From: an uncultured Planctomyces sp.
Lineage (GTDB): Bacteria; Planctomycetota; Planctomycetia; Planctomycetales; Planctomycetaceae
Length of the DNA: 51,849 bases
Direction: 5' to 3'
Assembly: GCA_937904325.1 (NCBI GenBank)
Contig: CALGTK010000199.1
Location: 1-51,849, forward strand
Each line of letters starts with the position of its first letter. Positions within the stretch are counted from its first letter, which is position 1. The notes beneath the pieces are model-generated. The model was not told the DNA's origin and searched no databases. It saw only the letters and a program-made list of their open reading frames with translations. Position numbers and translations under genes: made by a program. This document shows positions 16,461-24,883 of this stretch, one piece after another.

Positions 16461-17963
16461 ATGTCCGACGAACGCTCTTTGCAAGGTACGCAAATCCCGA
16501 CGAAACGTCGGTGGATTGTCTTCGGGCTGGCGGCCGCGACGTCGTTCATCCTCTACCTGCACCGCTACACGTGGAACTTCATTCGTCCCGAGTTGATGGA
16601 CGAGTACAAGTTCTCGAATCAGGAAATGGGCGTACTGGATACGGCGTTCTACGTAAGTTACAGCTTCGGTCAAATTCCTGGCGGTATTATTTGCGACCTG
16701 TTTGGGCCGCACCTGTTCGTTGGAATCATCATTGCGATCTGGTCTCTGACGATGCCTTGCCTCGGACTGGCTGGTTCAATGAATGGATTGATTGCGGCGA
16801 GATTCGGTTTCGGAGCTGCACAGGCCGGCTGCTATCCGTCTCTGGCGAAAGTAACTCGAGAATGGTTTCCCATCGGGCAACGAACGAGTATCCAGGGACT
16901 TGTTGCCAGCTTTTTTGGGCGAAGTGGCGGGGCAATTTCTTCGCTGCTGTTTGGTTCAATTCTGATGGGAGTTTGCGGGTTCAGTTGGCGAGTGGCCCTC
17001 ACGATGCTCGCATTGCTGGGGTTGGTTTTGGCAGGTCTTTTCCTGTGGCAATGTCGAAACCGTCCGGAAGACGACCCTCGGTGTAACGAGGCCGAACGGG
17101 ATCTGATTCGCGCGGGAGACGAAACGCCTGACGACGATCAACCGAAACTGTTACCGGCAGGCCGCGCGTTGAAGAACGCGAGCCTGCGAATGTTTGTCGT
17201 GCAACAGTACATGAATGCCGGCGCCGATTATGTCTACTCCGTTTTGATGGGCAGTTTTTTCATCGAGGCCCGAGGAGTCACTGACAAAATTATGCTCGGG
17301 ATTCTGGCAAGCATGCCATTGTGGGGCGGAGCGTGCGGCGGCGTGGCCGGTGGCTTCCTCAACGACTTTCTGATTCGTACCACCGGCAGTCGGCGTCGAG
17401 CTAGAACGATCGTTGGGTTCTCCGGCAAGGTGCTGGCCTGTTTCTTTCTTTATGCCGCCTTGATGTATCCGAACGTGCCGATCCTTCCTTCGATAGTCGA
17501 ATGGTGGGATGGATTTATCGCGTCGTTCATCATGTCTGAGTATGAAAAGTTCGGGCTGTCTTTTGGAATGTGGCAGAGTTTCATGTCGGATCAGGTAACT
17601 GCAGTCTTGACCAGAAACTCAATGCCGTTGGTGGCCGCCGCCATGCTGTTCGCGACCAAATTTTTCACGGACTGGACACAACCGACAGTCTGGGGAACGT
17701 CAACGGACTTAGGGGGGCGATACTCAGCGACTGTCTTTAGCATAATCAACACGGCGGGTGGAGTTGCGGGAGTGATTACGCCAGTCATTGGTGGCTGGCT
17801 GCTTGATCGATACGCGACGATTTCGATCGTAAACGGCGAAGAAGTCATGGTGACGCACTACGAACCGGTCTTTGTGATGGTCGGTGTGATGTACTTGCTC
17901 AGTGCCGTCTGCTGGCTGTTTATTAACAGCGAGAATTCTTTGGATCGAGGCGAACCTAAGTAG
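16461..17963 (+). CDS. MFS transporter, sugar-acid (anion:cation symporter) type
   Basis: I place the start at ATG 16461 (MSDERSL; about 500 residues), just before the first membrane helix (WIVFGLAAATSFILYLHRY). An earlier in-frame start at 16374 would add an unlikely 29-residue tail. About twelve hydrophobic segments can be counted. The first-half MFS pattern FGQIPGGIICDLFGPHL corresponds to the loop 2-3 motif of hexuronate/galactonate carriers (ExuT/DgoT group), and VAGGFLNDFLIRTTGSRRRAR is its counterpart in the second half. Placement between three sugar-acid dehydratase-type genes supports import of an aldonate or uronate. The gene converges with the next enolase-superfamily gene with only 17 bp between them. 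Confidence 0.88.
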   Translation: MSDERSLQGTQIPTKRRWIVFGLAAATSFILYLHRYTWNFIRPELMDEYKFSNQEMGVLDTAFYVSYSFGQIPGGIICDLFGPHLFVGIIIAIWSLTMPCLGLAGSMNGLIAARFGFGAAQAGCYPSLAKVTREWFPIGQRTSIQGLVASFFGRSGGAISSLLFGSILMGVCGFSWRVALTMLALLGLVLAGLFLWQCRNRPEDDPRCNEAERDLIRAGDETPDDDQPKLLPAGRALKNASLRMFVVQQYMNAGADYVYSVLMGSFFIEARGVTDKIMLGILASMPLWGGACGGVAGGFLNDFLIRTTGSRRRARTIVGFSGKVLACFFLYAALMYPNVPILPSIVEWWDGFIASFIMSEYEKFGLSFGMWQSFMSDQVTAVLTRNSMPLVAAAMLFATKFFTDWTQPTVWGTSTDLGGRYSATVFSIINTAGGVAGVITPVIGGWLLDRYATISIVNGEEVMVTHYEPVFVMVGVMYLLSAVCWLFINSENSLDRGEPK

Positions 17964-17980
17964 GCCAGACGCTGCGAGCC

Positions 17981-19228
17981 CTACGACGGTTCGTGGACAG
18001 GGGCGATGCTCGCGCGGCCGTAGTATTCGGACCATTCTTCTGAGTTTTCTTCGACATGCACCAGGTGGGCTCCTTTTACGAAGGCGGGCAGGTCTCCGGC
18101 TTTGAAGGCGTCCCACATTTGTTGGGCATGCGTGAAGTAGGACTTCGACCCGCTCGGCCAGTCGAGGCGCAGCAAGAGTCCGGGGTACGGGTAGGGGCGA
18201 GCCTTGGGGTCGATGCGGTATTGCTCGACGATGTCCCAGTCGACGGTGACGCCGATGCCGGGCGTGTCGGGAATCTTTGCCATGCCATTTGAAACCGTCC
18301 ACGGTTCAGTCACGAACTGCTCGGGGTACATGTGGTTGCAATGGATCGCCGGCCAGCGGGCGTGTGAGAGTGCCGCCTGAACGTGCAGACAGAACGTCGC
18401 TCCGAGATTCGAGCCGACCCACTGCAGCCAGAACGGCTTGTTGAATTCAGCGCAGGTTCGGCCGCGGCCGATTGCGTGCGTGACTCCGCCTTCCATGACA
18501 AAGCCGTCGCAGATGTCCCGTCGGATCTGAGTTTCGAAAGCCGGGCGTCCGATGTGCTGAGCGATCGGAATACTCAGGTGCTGTCGCAACATGCGGTTGC
18601 CTTCGACGTCTTCCTGTTGGATTGGACTCTCCCAGATCGCAACTTTGGAGTACTTCTCCAGCCGCTTGCATAGTGGCCGGATGACGGCGGGATCGAGTCC
18701 GAAATCATTAAAGTCGAGGTCCAGCAGAAAGTGATCGGGGACGGCTTCAGAAAGTCTCTTTACCTGGTCTTCAAGGTCGAACCACGGGCGTGCCTTCGTT
18801 TTAAAAGTCGTGTATCCGCTGGCGGCGGCTTCTTCGCATTCGGTGATCCAGTCTTCAGCAGGCATGTCGATGGCCCACCAGCCGACGTGGGCGTGAGTGC
18901 GAACTTTCTCGCCCAGCAGCGACCAGACGGGGGCCTCCAGCGATTTAGCGACGGCATCAAATAACGCCATCTGCAGCCCCGCTCCCAGCGAGTCGTCCCA
19001 CATGACCGTTGCGGCGTGCTGGCCGGTGGCTCGATGGACGGCTTCGTCGGTGACCTCGCCCCAGGTGTAGTAGGGCATGGTTTCGCCGACGCCCTGGACG
19101 CCATTGCTCAACGTGACTTTGCAGATTTCGAAGAGTGACCAGTGAGGAATCTCTCGGACCATGTTTCGAAAAGGGACTTCCTTCAGTGGGATGTCCACCC
19201 AGATTCGTTCGATCGATTCAACTTTCAT
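17981..19228 (-). CDS. Atypical mandelate racemase / muconate lactonizing family enzyme
   Basis: GGGGAG lies 10 nt before ATG 19228 (MKVESIERIWVDIPL), so I prefer this to the upstream ATG at 19252, which has no good ribosome site. In the longer numbering the K-x-K pair is K151/K153 (TFKTKARPW). Metal ligands D178 (LLDLDFND) and E208 (WESP) are clear. Where a third Asp/Glu is expected the sequence is IPIAQHIG, and where a second catalytic Lys or His is usual it reads EGGVTHAIGRG. The fold is secure, but the reaction (racemisation, cycloisomerisation or dehydration) is not. It is divergent from the mannonate-dehydratase-like gene and convergent with the MFS gene, so it belongs to the same cluster. 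Confidence 0.82.
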   Translation of the reverse strand: MKVESIERIWVDIPLKEVPFRNMVREIPHWSLFEICKVTLSNGVQGVGETMPYYTWGEVTDEAVHRATGQHAATVMWDDSLGAGLQMALFDAVAKSLEAPVWSLLGEKVRTHAHVGWWAIDMPAEDWITECEEAAASGYTTFKTKARPWFDLEDQVKRLSEAVPDHFLLDLDFNDFGLDPAVIRPLCKRLEKYSKVAIWESPIQQEDVEGNRMLRQHLSIPIAQHIGRPAFETQIRRDICDGFVMEGGVTHAIGRGRTCAEFNKPFWLQWVGSNLGATFCLHVQAALSHARWPAIHCNHMYPEQFVTEPWTVSNGMAKIPDTPGIGVTVDWDIVEQYRIDPKARPYPYPGLLLRLDWPSGSKSYFTHAQQMWDAFKAGDLPAFVKGAHLVHVEENSEEWSEYYGRASIAPVHEPS

Positions 19229-19329
19229 CGTGCGGTCACTCCCCGTGTTCATGCTGATGTCGATAGACTCTTCCGCTCACGCTTTCGGCAGGTCCGAATG
19301 ATAGGAACCGATTGGCATCGAGGGGAGCA

Positions 19330-20559
19330 ATGACCGTTCGAATAGAGAAGATTCGCTGCATCGCAACCGCACCCGCCGATATTCGGCTGGTCGTTGTGAA
19401 AGTCGAGACGTCGGACTCTGGCTTGTATGGGCTTGGCTGTGCGACATTCACGCAGCGGCCGTCGGCGGTGATCGAGGCCGTGGAAAGTTACCTCGACCCG
19501 TTTCTACGAGGCCGGGACGTCAACGAGATCGAGGACATCTTTCAGTCTTCGTACGTCAGTTCGTACTGGCGGCAGGGGCCGGTGCTGAACAATGCCTTGT
19601 CGGGCGTGGACATGGCCCTGTGGGATATCAAGGGCAAGCGAGCGGGCATGCCCGTACATGATTTACTCGGCGGGAAGACTCGCATGGCGGCTCCGGTTTA
19701 CGTTCACGCCAGCGGGCGGGACTTTGCCGAGGTTACCGATCGGGCTCGGGCGTTGATGGCCGAAGGATTTCGTCACGTTCGGATTCAATCGGAAGTTCCG
19801 GGGCAGTCGACCTACGGAACTGAGTCGGATCTCAAGACGCACGAACAGGTCAATGGTCCCACCTCTCCGCAGAACATATTCGAACCGGCCGACTATGCGC
19901 GGCTGGCTCCACGGTTGTTTGAGCATGTGCGCAGTGAGTTAGGTGACGAGGTTGAACTGCTGCACGATGTTCATGAGCGTCTGCCCGCACCTCTGGCCAT
20001 GCAGCTGGCAAAAGATCTGGAGCCGTATCGGCTGTTCTTTCTGGAGGACGCATTGCCTCCTGAAGAACTGACTTACTTCCGACGTTTGCGGGAAGCGTCT
20101 CATGTGCCGCTGGCGATGGGGGAACTATTCACCAACGTAAACGAGTACCTGCCATTGATCCGCGAGCAACTCATCGATTTTATCCGAGTTCATATTTCGG
20201 ATGTTGGCGGCCTGTCGATGGCTCGGAAGATCGCTGCTTTGTGTGAATTCTTCAGTGTTCGGACCGCATGGCACGGTCCTGGCGACACATCACCGATTGG
20301 GCACGCCGCTAATCTTGCTCTGGATGTTTCGATTTCAAATTTTGGGATTCAGGAGTTCACGGTCTTCAACCAGGCTACGCTGGATGTATTTCCGGGGTGT
20401 CCCGAACTACGAGACGGAATGCTCTGGCCAAACGATGCACCTGGCTGGGGCATCGAACTGGATGAAGAGCTAGCTGCCAAATTTCCATACCCGGACCATC
20501 CATTCAACGGAGCCTGGCCGGCCATTCGACGACGAGATGGCAGTTGTGTTAAGCCATAA
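19330..20559 (+). CDS. D-mannonate dehydratase-like (RspA/ManD family) enolase-superfamily enzyme
   Basis: From ATG 19330 (AGG 6 nt upstream, within AGGGGAG) the protein has 409 residues. ManD hallmarks are present: R151 and Tyr162 (RIQSEVPGQSTYG), D213 and H215 (LHDVHERL), E239 (FFLEDALPPEE), E265 (MGELFTN) and W314-H315 (TAWHGPGDTSPIGHA). The insertion around 155-185 is the ManD active-site lid. Members convert D-mannonate, and in some subgroups D-gluconate, to 2-keto-3-deoxygluconate; some have very low activity. Together with the galactonate-type enzyme and the MFS carrier it points to sugar-acid catabolism. An in-frame TTG at 19312 is a less likely start. Confidence 0.88.
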   Translation: MTVRIEKIRCIATAPADIRLVVVKVETSDSGLYGLGCATFTQRPSAVIEAVESYLDPFLRGRDVNEIEDIFQSSYVSSYWRQGPVLNNALSGVDMALWDIKGKRAGMPVHDLLGGKTRMAAPVYVHASGRDFAEVTDRARALMAEGFRHVRIQSEVPGQSTYGTESDLKTHEQVNGPTSPQNIFEPADYARLAPRLFEHVRSELGDEVELLHDVHERLPAPLAMQLAKDLEPYRLFFLEDALPPEELTYFRRLREASHVPLAMGELFTNVNEYLPLIREQLIDFIRVHISDVGGLSMARKIAALCEFFSVRTAWHGPGDTSPIGHAANLALDVSISNFGIQEFTVFNQATLDVFPGCPELRDGMLWPNDAPGWGIELDEELAAKFPYPDHPFNGAWPAIRRRDGSCVKP

Positions 20560-20598
20560 TTGAGAAGCTGACTGAAGTTAGCAGAGTAGGGGCGAATC

Positions 20599-21282
20599 AT
20601 GAGTTCTGCAGGAGAGTCTCGAGTTGTCTGGACATGCCCGGAGTGCTCACGGGTGTTTCGGATTCCCAGGTCAAAGCCTCAGCCGCGTCTTTGCGTGAAG
20701 TGTTCCAGGAAGGAAAAGGCGTCGGGGGCCGCACAGTCGTCAGGCACAGACGATGCTGAAGAAATGTATTTTCAGGAAGCGGATCGGACTCGCTCGAGCC
20801 CGCTGAAGTTCGGAGTCGTGGCTCAGCCTGTGACTTCGCCAGTTCAGCCCCAATCGTCGCCAGTTCAGCCCCAATCGTCGCCAGTTCACACAGACGCTTC
20901 GTATTCTGACAGCGGCAGTACCACGTCGATCGACGAACTGTCGAATCGTGTCGACCAGATTCTGGAGCACCTTGAAGGTATCAGCCGTACGATGAAGCTT
21001 GTGCGGTGGGTGATGTGGGGGCTGGGTTTCGCAACAGTCGTGAGCGTCGTTGTGACAGCGGGCGGGGTGCTCTATTCAATCAGCATGATGGGGTCGCTCG
21101 GTGATCTTCTCAATCAGCCAGCGGGAGAAATTCCGCTGGGCGAATTACCTGGCAACGGGGCCCAGGGTGGAGCCATGCCTCAAGGAAACGCCAGAATTCC
21201 ACCGCAGCTTCAGGAACAGTTGAAGCCGATCCAGGAGTACTCCAACGTACTCAACGAACTGCTCGATGAAGTCAATCAATGA
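20599..21282 (+). CDS. Zinc-ribbon membrane protein, unknown function
   Basis: The 227-residue protein begins with a C-x2-C...C-x2-C zinc-ribbon (WTCPECSRVF, LCVKCSRK, residues 12-38). A low-complexity linker with a repeated SPVQPQS unit follows (about 76-98). A short predicted coiled-coil (SIDELSNRVDQILEHLEGISRTM) precedes one membrane helix (about 140-165, WVMWGLGFATVVSVVVTAGG), and the tail is rich in Pro, Gly and Gln. The topology suggests a small regulatory or scaffold membrane protein with a cytoplasmic metal-binding head. I do not recognise a named family. It follows the mannonate-dehydratase-like gene by 39 bp and may be cotranscribed, but function need not be related. Confidence 0.75.
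   Translation: MSSAGESRVVWTCPECSRVFRIPRSKPQPRLCVKCSRKEKASGAAQSSGTDDAEEMYFQEADRTRSSPLKFGVVAQPVTSPVQPQSSPVQPQSSPVHTDASYSDSGSTTSIDELSNRVDQILEHLEGISRTMKLVRWVMWGLGFATVVSVVVTAGGVLYSISMMGSLGDLLNQPAGEIPLGELPGNGAQGGAMPQGNARIPPQLQEQLKPIQEYSNVLNELLDEVNQ
20839..20888. repeat. 21-bp in-frame tandem repeat in the zinc-ribbon protein linker
   Basis: CCAGTTCAGCCCCAATCGTCG occurs perfectly at 20839-20859 and 20860-20880, with a third partial copy starting at 20881. Each unit codes for the same seven residues, so the linker has grown by recent in-frame slippage. Confidence 0.9.
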
Positions 21283-21308
21283 CGCCGACGGAACCGGCTG
21301 TTGTTGCC

Positions 21309-22424
21309 TCAATTTGGCGGCGATGAGTCGCAAGCCGGTGCAGAATCGAGGTTGGAGAGGATTGAGTCCTGACGCGGTCGTTCCGGGATGCATCCCAGAT
21401 TTCGATGGGCGATCAACTCGGCCACGATGCTCACCGCAATTTCTGGCACGGTTTGGGATCCAATGTCGAATCCCAGCGGAGCATGCACTGCTTCTAACGC
21501 GTCGCGAGAGATTCCTTCCCGCAGCAGATCTTCGAAGATCAGCTTGATCTTTCGGCGGCTGCCGATCATACCGACGTATCGAGATTTGGTTTCCACCAGA
21601 TGGTACAAGGCTTCTTCGTCGTGGTTGTGACCGCGTGTGACAATGATGGACATTGTGTTGGCATCGATATTCAAACCGCTGAGCGAACTGTCGATAGGGC
21701 CGACGATCAGTCTGTGGGCTCGCGGGAATCGATCCTGATTACAGTATTGCTCGCGGTCATCGACGACCCACACGTCGAAGTCGACATCGGCGGCAAGGTC
21801 GGCCACTTTCTGGCCAACGTGACCGGCTCCAACAATTAATAGTCGGCAACGTTCAAGCTGTGGCAGGTACGAGATTCCGTTTTCGACATAGGCCCTGGGG
21901 CGATCAAGGACCGGTCGTAAATCTGTGTGCAGAGATTCCGGCGGAGTGTTCGCTGGCCGCTGACAGGCGATTTCACCATGTTCATCGATCAGATATCGAC
22001 TGGCATCTTTGCCACCGTTGGATTTTTCGGCGTCAATGACGATTGCTTCTGTGCAACCGCGACCGTTTCGCAGAACGTTCAGATATTGATCGAAATAGCT
22101 GAGGTCATCGCCCGGGCGAACCGGATCGACCAGCATTCGCATGCGCCCGCCACATATCAGACCGTCGTCCCATCCATAGTCGCTGTCCAGTTGGAAGGAC
22201 ATTAACTCGGCGTCGCCTTCGTCGAGGAGTCGCAGTGCGCGGCGTTTAACTTCTGCCTCGACGCAGCCTCCGCCGAGTGTTCCCGCTTGAGATCCGTCCG
22301 GGAAGACCAGCATGACAGCTCCGGCTTTTTGAGGCGTGGAGCCCCTGGTTTCGACCAGAGCTGTATAGGCAACGGATTGACCGTTTGCAATGGCGTGTCG
22401 AAGTGCTTCGATGATCATTTGCAT
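21309..22424 (-). CDS. xdhC: XdhC/CoxI family molybdoenzyme maturation protein
   Basis: I start at ATG 22424 (MQMIIEALRHAIANGQSVAYTALVETRGSTPQKAGA), which gives 371 residues. The frame is open 70 codons further upstream, but that stretch is not family-like. The N-terminal XdhC_CoxI domain shows GTLGGGCVEAEV and the cysteine-bearing GLICGGRMRML. The C-terminal Rossmann domain shows GAGHVGQKVADLA, VTRGHNHDEEAL and YVGMIGSRRK. XdhC proteins bind molybdenum cofactor, promote its sulfuration and hand it to xanthine-dehydrogenase/CO-dehydrogenase-type enzymes. No such enzyme gene is in this window. It converges with the zinc-ribbon gene and is divergent from the HD/GGDEF gene. Confidence 0.88.
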   Translation of the reverse strand: MQMIIEALRHAIANGQSVAYTALVETRGSTPQKAGAVMLVFPDGSQAGTLGGGCVEAEVKRRALRLLDEGDAELMSFQLDSDYGWDDGLICGGRMRMLVDPVRPGDDLSYFDQYLNVLRNGRGCTEAIVIDAEKSNGGKDASRYLIDEHGEIACQRPANTPPESLHTDLRPVLDRPRAYVENGISYLPQLERCRLLIVGAGHVGQKVADLAADVDFDVWVVDDREQYCNQDRFPRAHRLIVGPIDSSLSGLNIDANTMSIIVTRGHNHDEEALYHLVETKSRYVGMIGSRRKIKLIFEDLLREGISRDALEAVHAPLGFDIGSQTVPEIAVSIVAELIAHRNLGCIPERPRQDSILSNLDSAPACDSSPPN

Positions 22425-22720
22425 GGTGAAGCGTCTCAAAGGTGGTGATTTTCTGACGCGATTCAATCCGGAGACACGCCGTCTGTCAACGAAGCAGGTG
22501 TTTGTTGACTGGGCATGGTTGTGGCTCATCTGGTGGCTGTGCATCGGGCTGGTGGCGGCTGAAGTCGTTTGGCACTTGTGTTGTTCATGTCGCGAGCGAC
22601 GAATGTGGCGGCAGAATTTGACTCGTGGAAACATCGACCTACGTTCTTAGTGTTGAGTTGTGCCGAATGTGCTCGCATTTTGTGCTGGCACGCGCGACAG
22701 AACCGAAGGAAACACGAGTA

Positions 22721-24850
22721 ATGCAGACTGAACAAACACCGGTGCATCAGGATCAAGCGTCTCAAGGACCGGTATATCCGGTGCAAGCGACGCATCCGAT
22801 GAATTCGTCGCGACTACTTCTGGAGTTGATGCAACTCGGCGGTGATCGAACAAATACCGGCAGTTTCGATTCGGTGATTCTTCGATCAGCCATGCGGAGC
22901 CTCATGCTCTCGTTGCAGTATCGGGATCCAAGCATCGTACAGCATGCCAGACGAGTCGCTGCTCTGTCGGTCGGTGTGGCTGAGCAAATTGGCTGGGACG
23001 GGCGCGATCTGCAGATTCTTGAAGCTGCCTGCCTGCTTCATGATATTGGAAAGGTTGGAATTCCAGACATTATTCTGCACAAACCCGGCCAGCTTGCTCC
23101 CGACGAAGCCGAGTTGATGGGGTTGCTGTATCAGCTGGCCGGTGACGTCCTGCAGGCGTGCGGGGCTGATTCAAACGTCGTGCAGATCGTTACTCAGTCG
23201 CAGTACCACTACAATGGCGCCACTCACGACTTCTCAGCGATTGGCTCGGACGTGCATCAGGGCGCGAGAATTCTTGCGGTCGCCGATGCTTACGATTCGC
23301 TGGTCACCTCGCAGGTTTTCCGCGAAGCACTTTCGCATGAAGAAGCGATGGACGTTCTGCAAAGAGGTGCCGGGTCTCAGTATGATGGGAATGTGATTTC
23401 AGCGATGAATCGTTGGTTCGAGTTCGAGCAGATTCCGGCGCAGTTACAGCACGCTCGCCACGATCAGTATCAGCTTTCGCCGGAAGAGATCATCGAAGCT
23501 GGTTCCCTGAGTCACGTCTTTTCGTATCTGTACCTGCTGGAAAGTTTGTATCACGGGTTTTATATCGCATCGACAGACGGTCGCGTCCAGGTATGGAATC
23601 ATGGTTGTGATGAACTGATTGGAATCTCACGCGACCAGATTATTGGGCAACCGGGTCTTGGGGGGCACATCCAATACCGAAAGCAGTCGGGACAGGATTT
23701 GGGGATTAACGAATGTCCGATTCGGCTGGCGATTGAGACTGGACGGACACAGTCGTCCGAACTTCAAGTTCGCAGATCGGACGGAGATTGGCTGTCGGTG
23801 GAAGTCCAGACGTTGCCTTTGATCGATGCCGCAGGATATTTACAGGGCGTCGCTGAAATATTCCGGGACGTATCTGGTGGCCGGGATAAAGGTCATTACC
23901 GAGACCTTCGTTTGATGGCGAGTCGTGACGCACTGACCCATGTTGCGAACCGTGGGGAGCTGAAGAAACGGCTTGATCTTGAATACTACAACTGCAAGGA
24001 ACGCAAATTTGAATTCCCGTTCAGTATCATTTTTCTGGACGTTGACCACTTCAAAAAATGCAATGACACCTACGGTCATGCGGCTGGCGACGAAGTCTTG
24101 ATCAGCGTTGCAAGATTACTTCAGCACGAGATGTATTCTGGTGAACTGGTCGCTCGATACGGTGGTGAAGAATTCGTTGTACTTTGTCCGGAGACACCAC
24201 TGAATGATGCTTTTCAAAAGGCAGAACGGCTGCGTCAGGCTCTTGAAAAAGCGACCGTCGTAAAGACGAACGAATTCAATATCACGGCATCGTTCGGTGT
24301 TTCTCAACTGGAGCCAACCGACGAAGCCGACGATGTTCTTAAAAGAGCTGATAAGGCTCTTTACGTGTCGAAGCATCAGGGAAGAAATCGCACGAGTCAC
24401 CTGACTTCAGAGCAGTTGCGAAATCACGATGCCGAAATGGTCAAGCCATCGCTGGAGAAACCCGATGCGTTTGTGTGCGACGTGGTTTTGAAGGCCTGTA
24501 TGGCTGCAGACATGATTGTCTATAAGCTCAAGGCGTTTGTAGATGGAAATGGTGCCAAGCTCGGTAAAGTCAACGCCAAGTCAGTTGAAATGCGGCTTGG
24601 TACTCGTGGAATACTGCCGGGTTGGGGAAAAACGGGTGACAGGCAACCGGTGGATATCAGGCTTGAAATCGGTGACAGCCGCACGATCACTCAACGAGGG
24701 GCGAATCGGCTCGTCGAAATTAAGGTTCGAATAACGCCCATCGGCAGAGTACGAAAAGTGGACGTTTTCAAGACGCGATGTAGTTGCGTATTGAAAGAGC
24801 TCCGACAGTACCTGGCAGCAGACTTCGATGACATGAGCGAGTGGGATTAG
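22721..24850 (+). CDS. HD-domain / PAS / GGDEF signalling protein with extra C-terminal domain
   Basis: AAGGA 10 nt upstream decides for ATG 22721 (709 residues). An HD phosphohydrolase domain occupies ~65-240, with HD at 107-108 in LLHDIGKVGIPD and VADAYDSLV. The HD-GYP loop is degenerate (QYHYNGATHD instead of HHExxDGxGYP). A PAS domain follows at ~260-390 (GFYIASTDGRVQVWNHGCDELIG). The GGDEF domain (~415-560) has signature GGEEF at 481-485 with intact VDHFKKCNDTYGHAAGDEVL, so diguanylate cyclase activity is plausible. The upstream inhibitory RxxD site is replaced by YSGE. A C-terminal domain of about 140 residues (~570-709) contains no motif I can name. No transmembrane helix is seen, so it is probably a cytoplasmic c-di-GMP enzyme sensing through PAS. 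Confidence 0.9.
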   Translation: MQTEQTPVHQDQASQGPVYPVQATHPMNSSRLLLELMQLGGDRTNTGSFDSVILRSAMRSLMLSLQYRDPSIVQHARRVAALSVGVAEQIGWDGRDLQILEAACLLHDIGKVGIPDIILHKPGQLAPDEAELMGLLYQLAGDVLQACGADSNVVQIVTQSQYHYNGATHDFSAIGSDVHQGARILAVADAYDSLVTSQVFREALSHEEAMDVLQRGAGSQYDGNVISAMNRWFEFEQIPAQLQHARHDQYQLSPEEIIEAGSLSHVFSYLYLLESLYHGFYIASTDGRVQVWNHGCDELIGISRDQIIGQPGLGGHIQYRKQSGQDLGINECPIRLAIETGRTQSSELQVRRSDGDWLSVEVQTLPLIDAAGYLQGVAEIFRDVSGGRDKGHYRDLRLMASRDALTHVANRGELKKRLDLEYYNCKERKFEFPFSIIFLDVDHFKKCNDTYGHAAGDEVLISVARLLQHEMYSGELVARYGGEEFVVLCPETPLNDAFQKAERLRQALEKATVVKTNEFNITASFGVSQLEPTDEADDVLKRADKALYVSKHQGRNRTSHLTSEQLRNHDAEMVKPSLEKPDAFVCDVVLKACMAADMIVYKLKAFVDGNGAKLGKVNAKSVEMRLGTRGILPGWGKTGDRQPVDIRLEIGDSRTITQRGANRLVEIKVRITPIGRVRKVDVFKTRCSCVLKELRQYLAADFDDMSEWD

Positions 24851-24883
24851 CCATTTGACTGGCTACCGACGTCTTGATGCCCG

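Noticed and set aside
22425-22634. N-terminal extension of the XdhC protein
   Set aside because: The extra 70 residues are His-, Ser- and Arg-rich without family resemblance, and the XdhC fold begins at the ATG at 22424.
24848-24865. TAGCCA/TGGCTA hairpin after the HD/GGDEF gene as terminator
   Set aside because: Only a 6-bp stem without a T-run; it overlaps the stop codon and may be chance.
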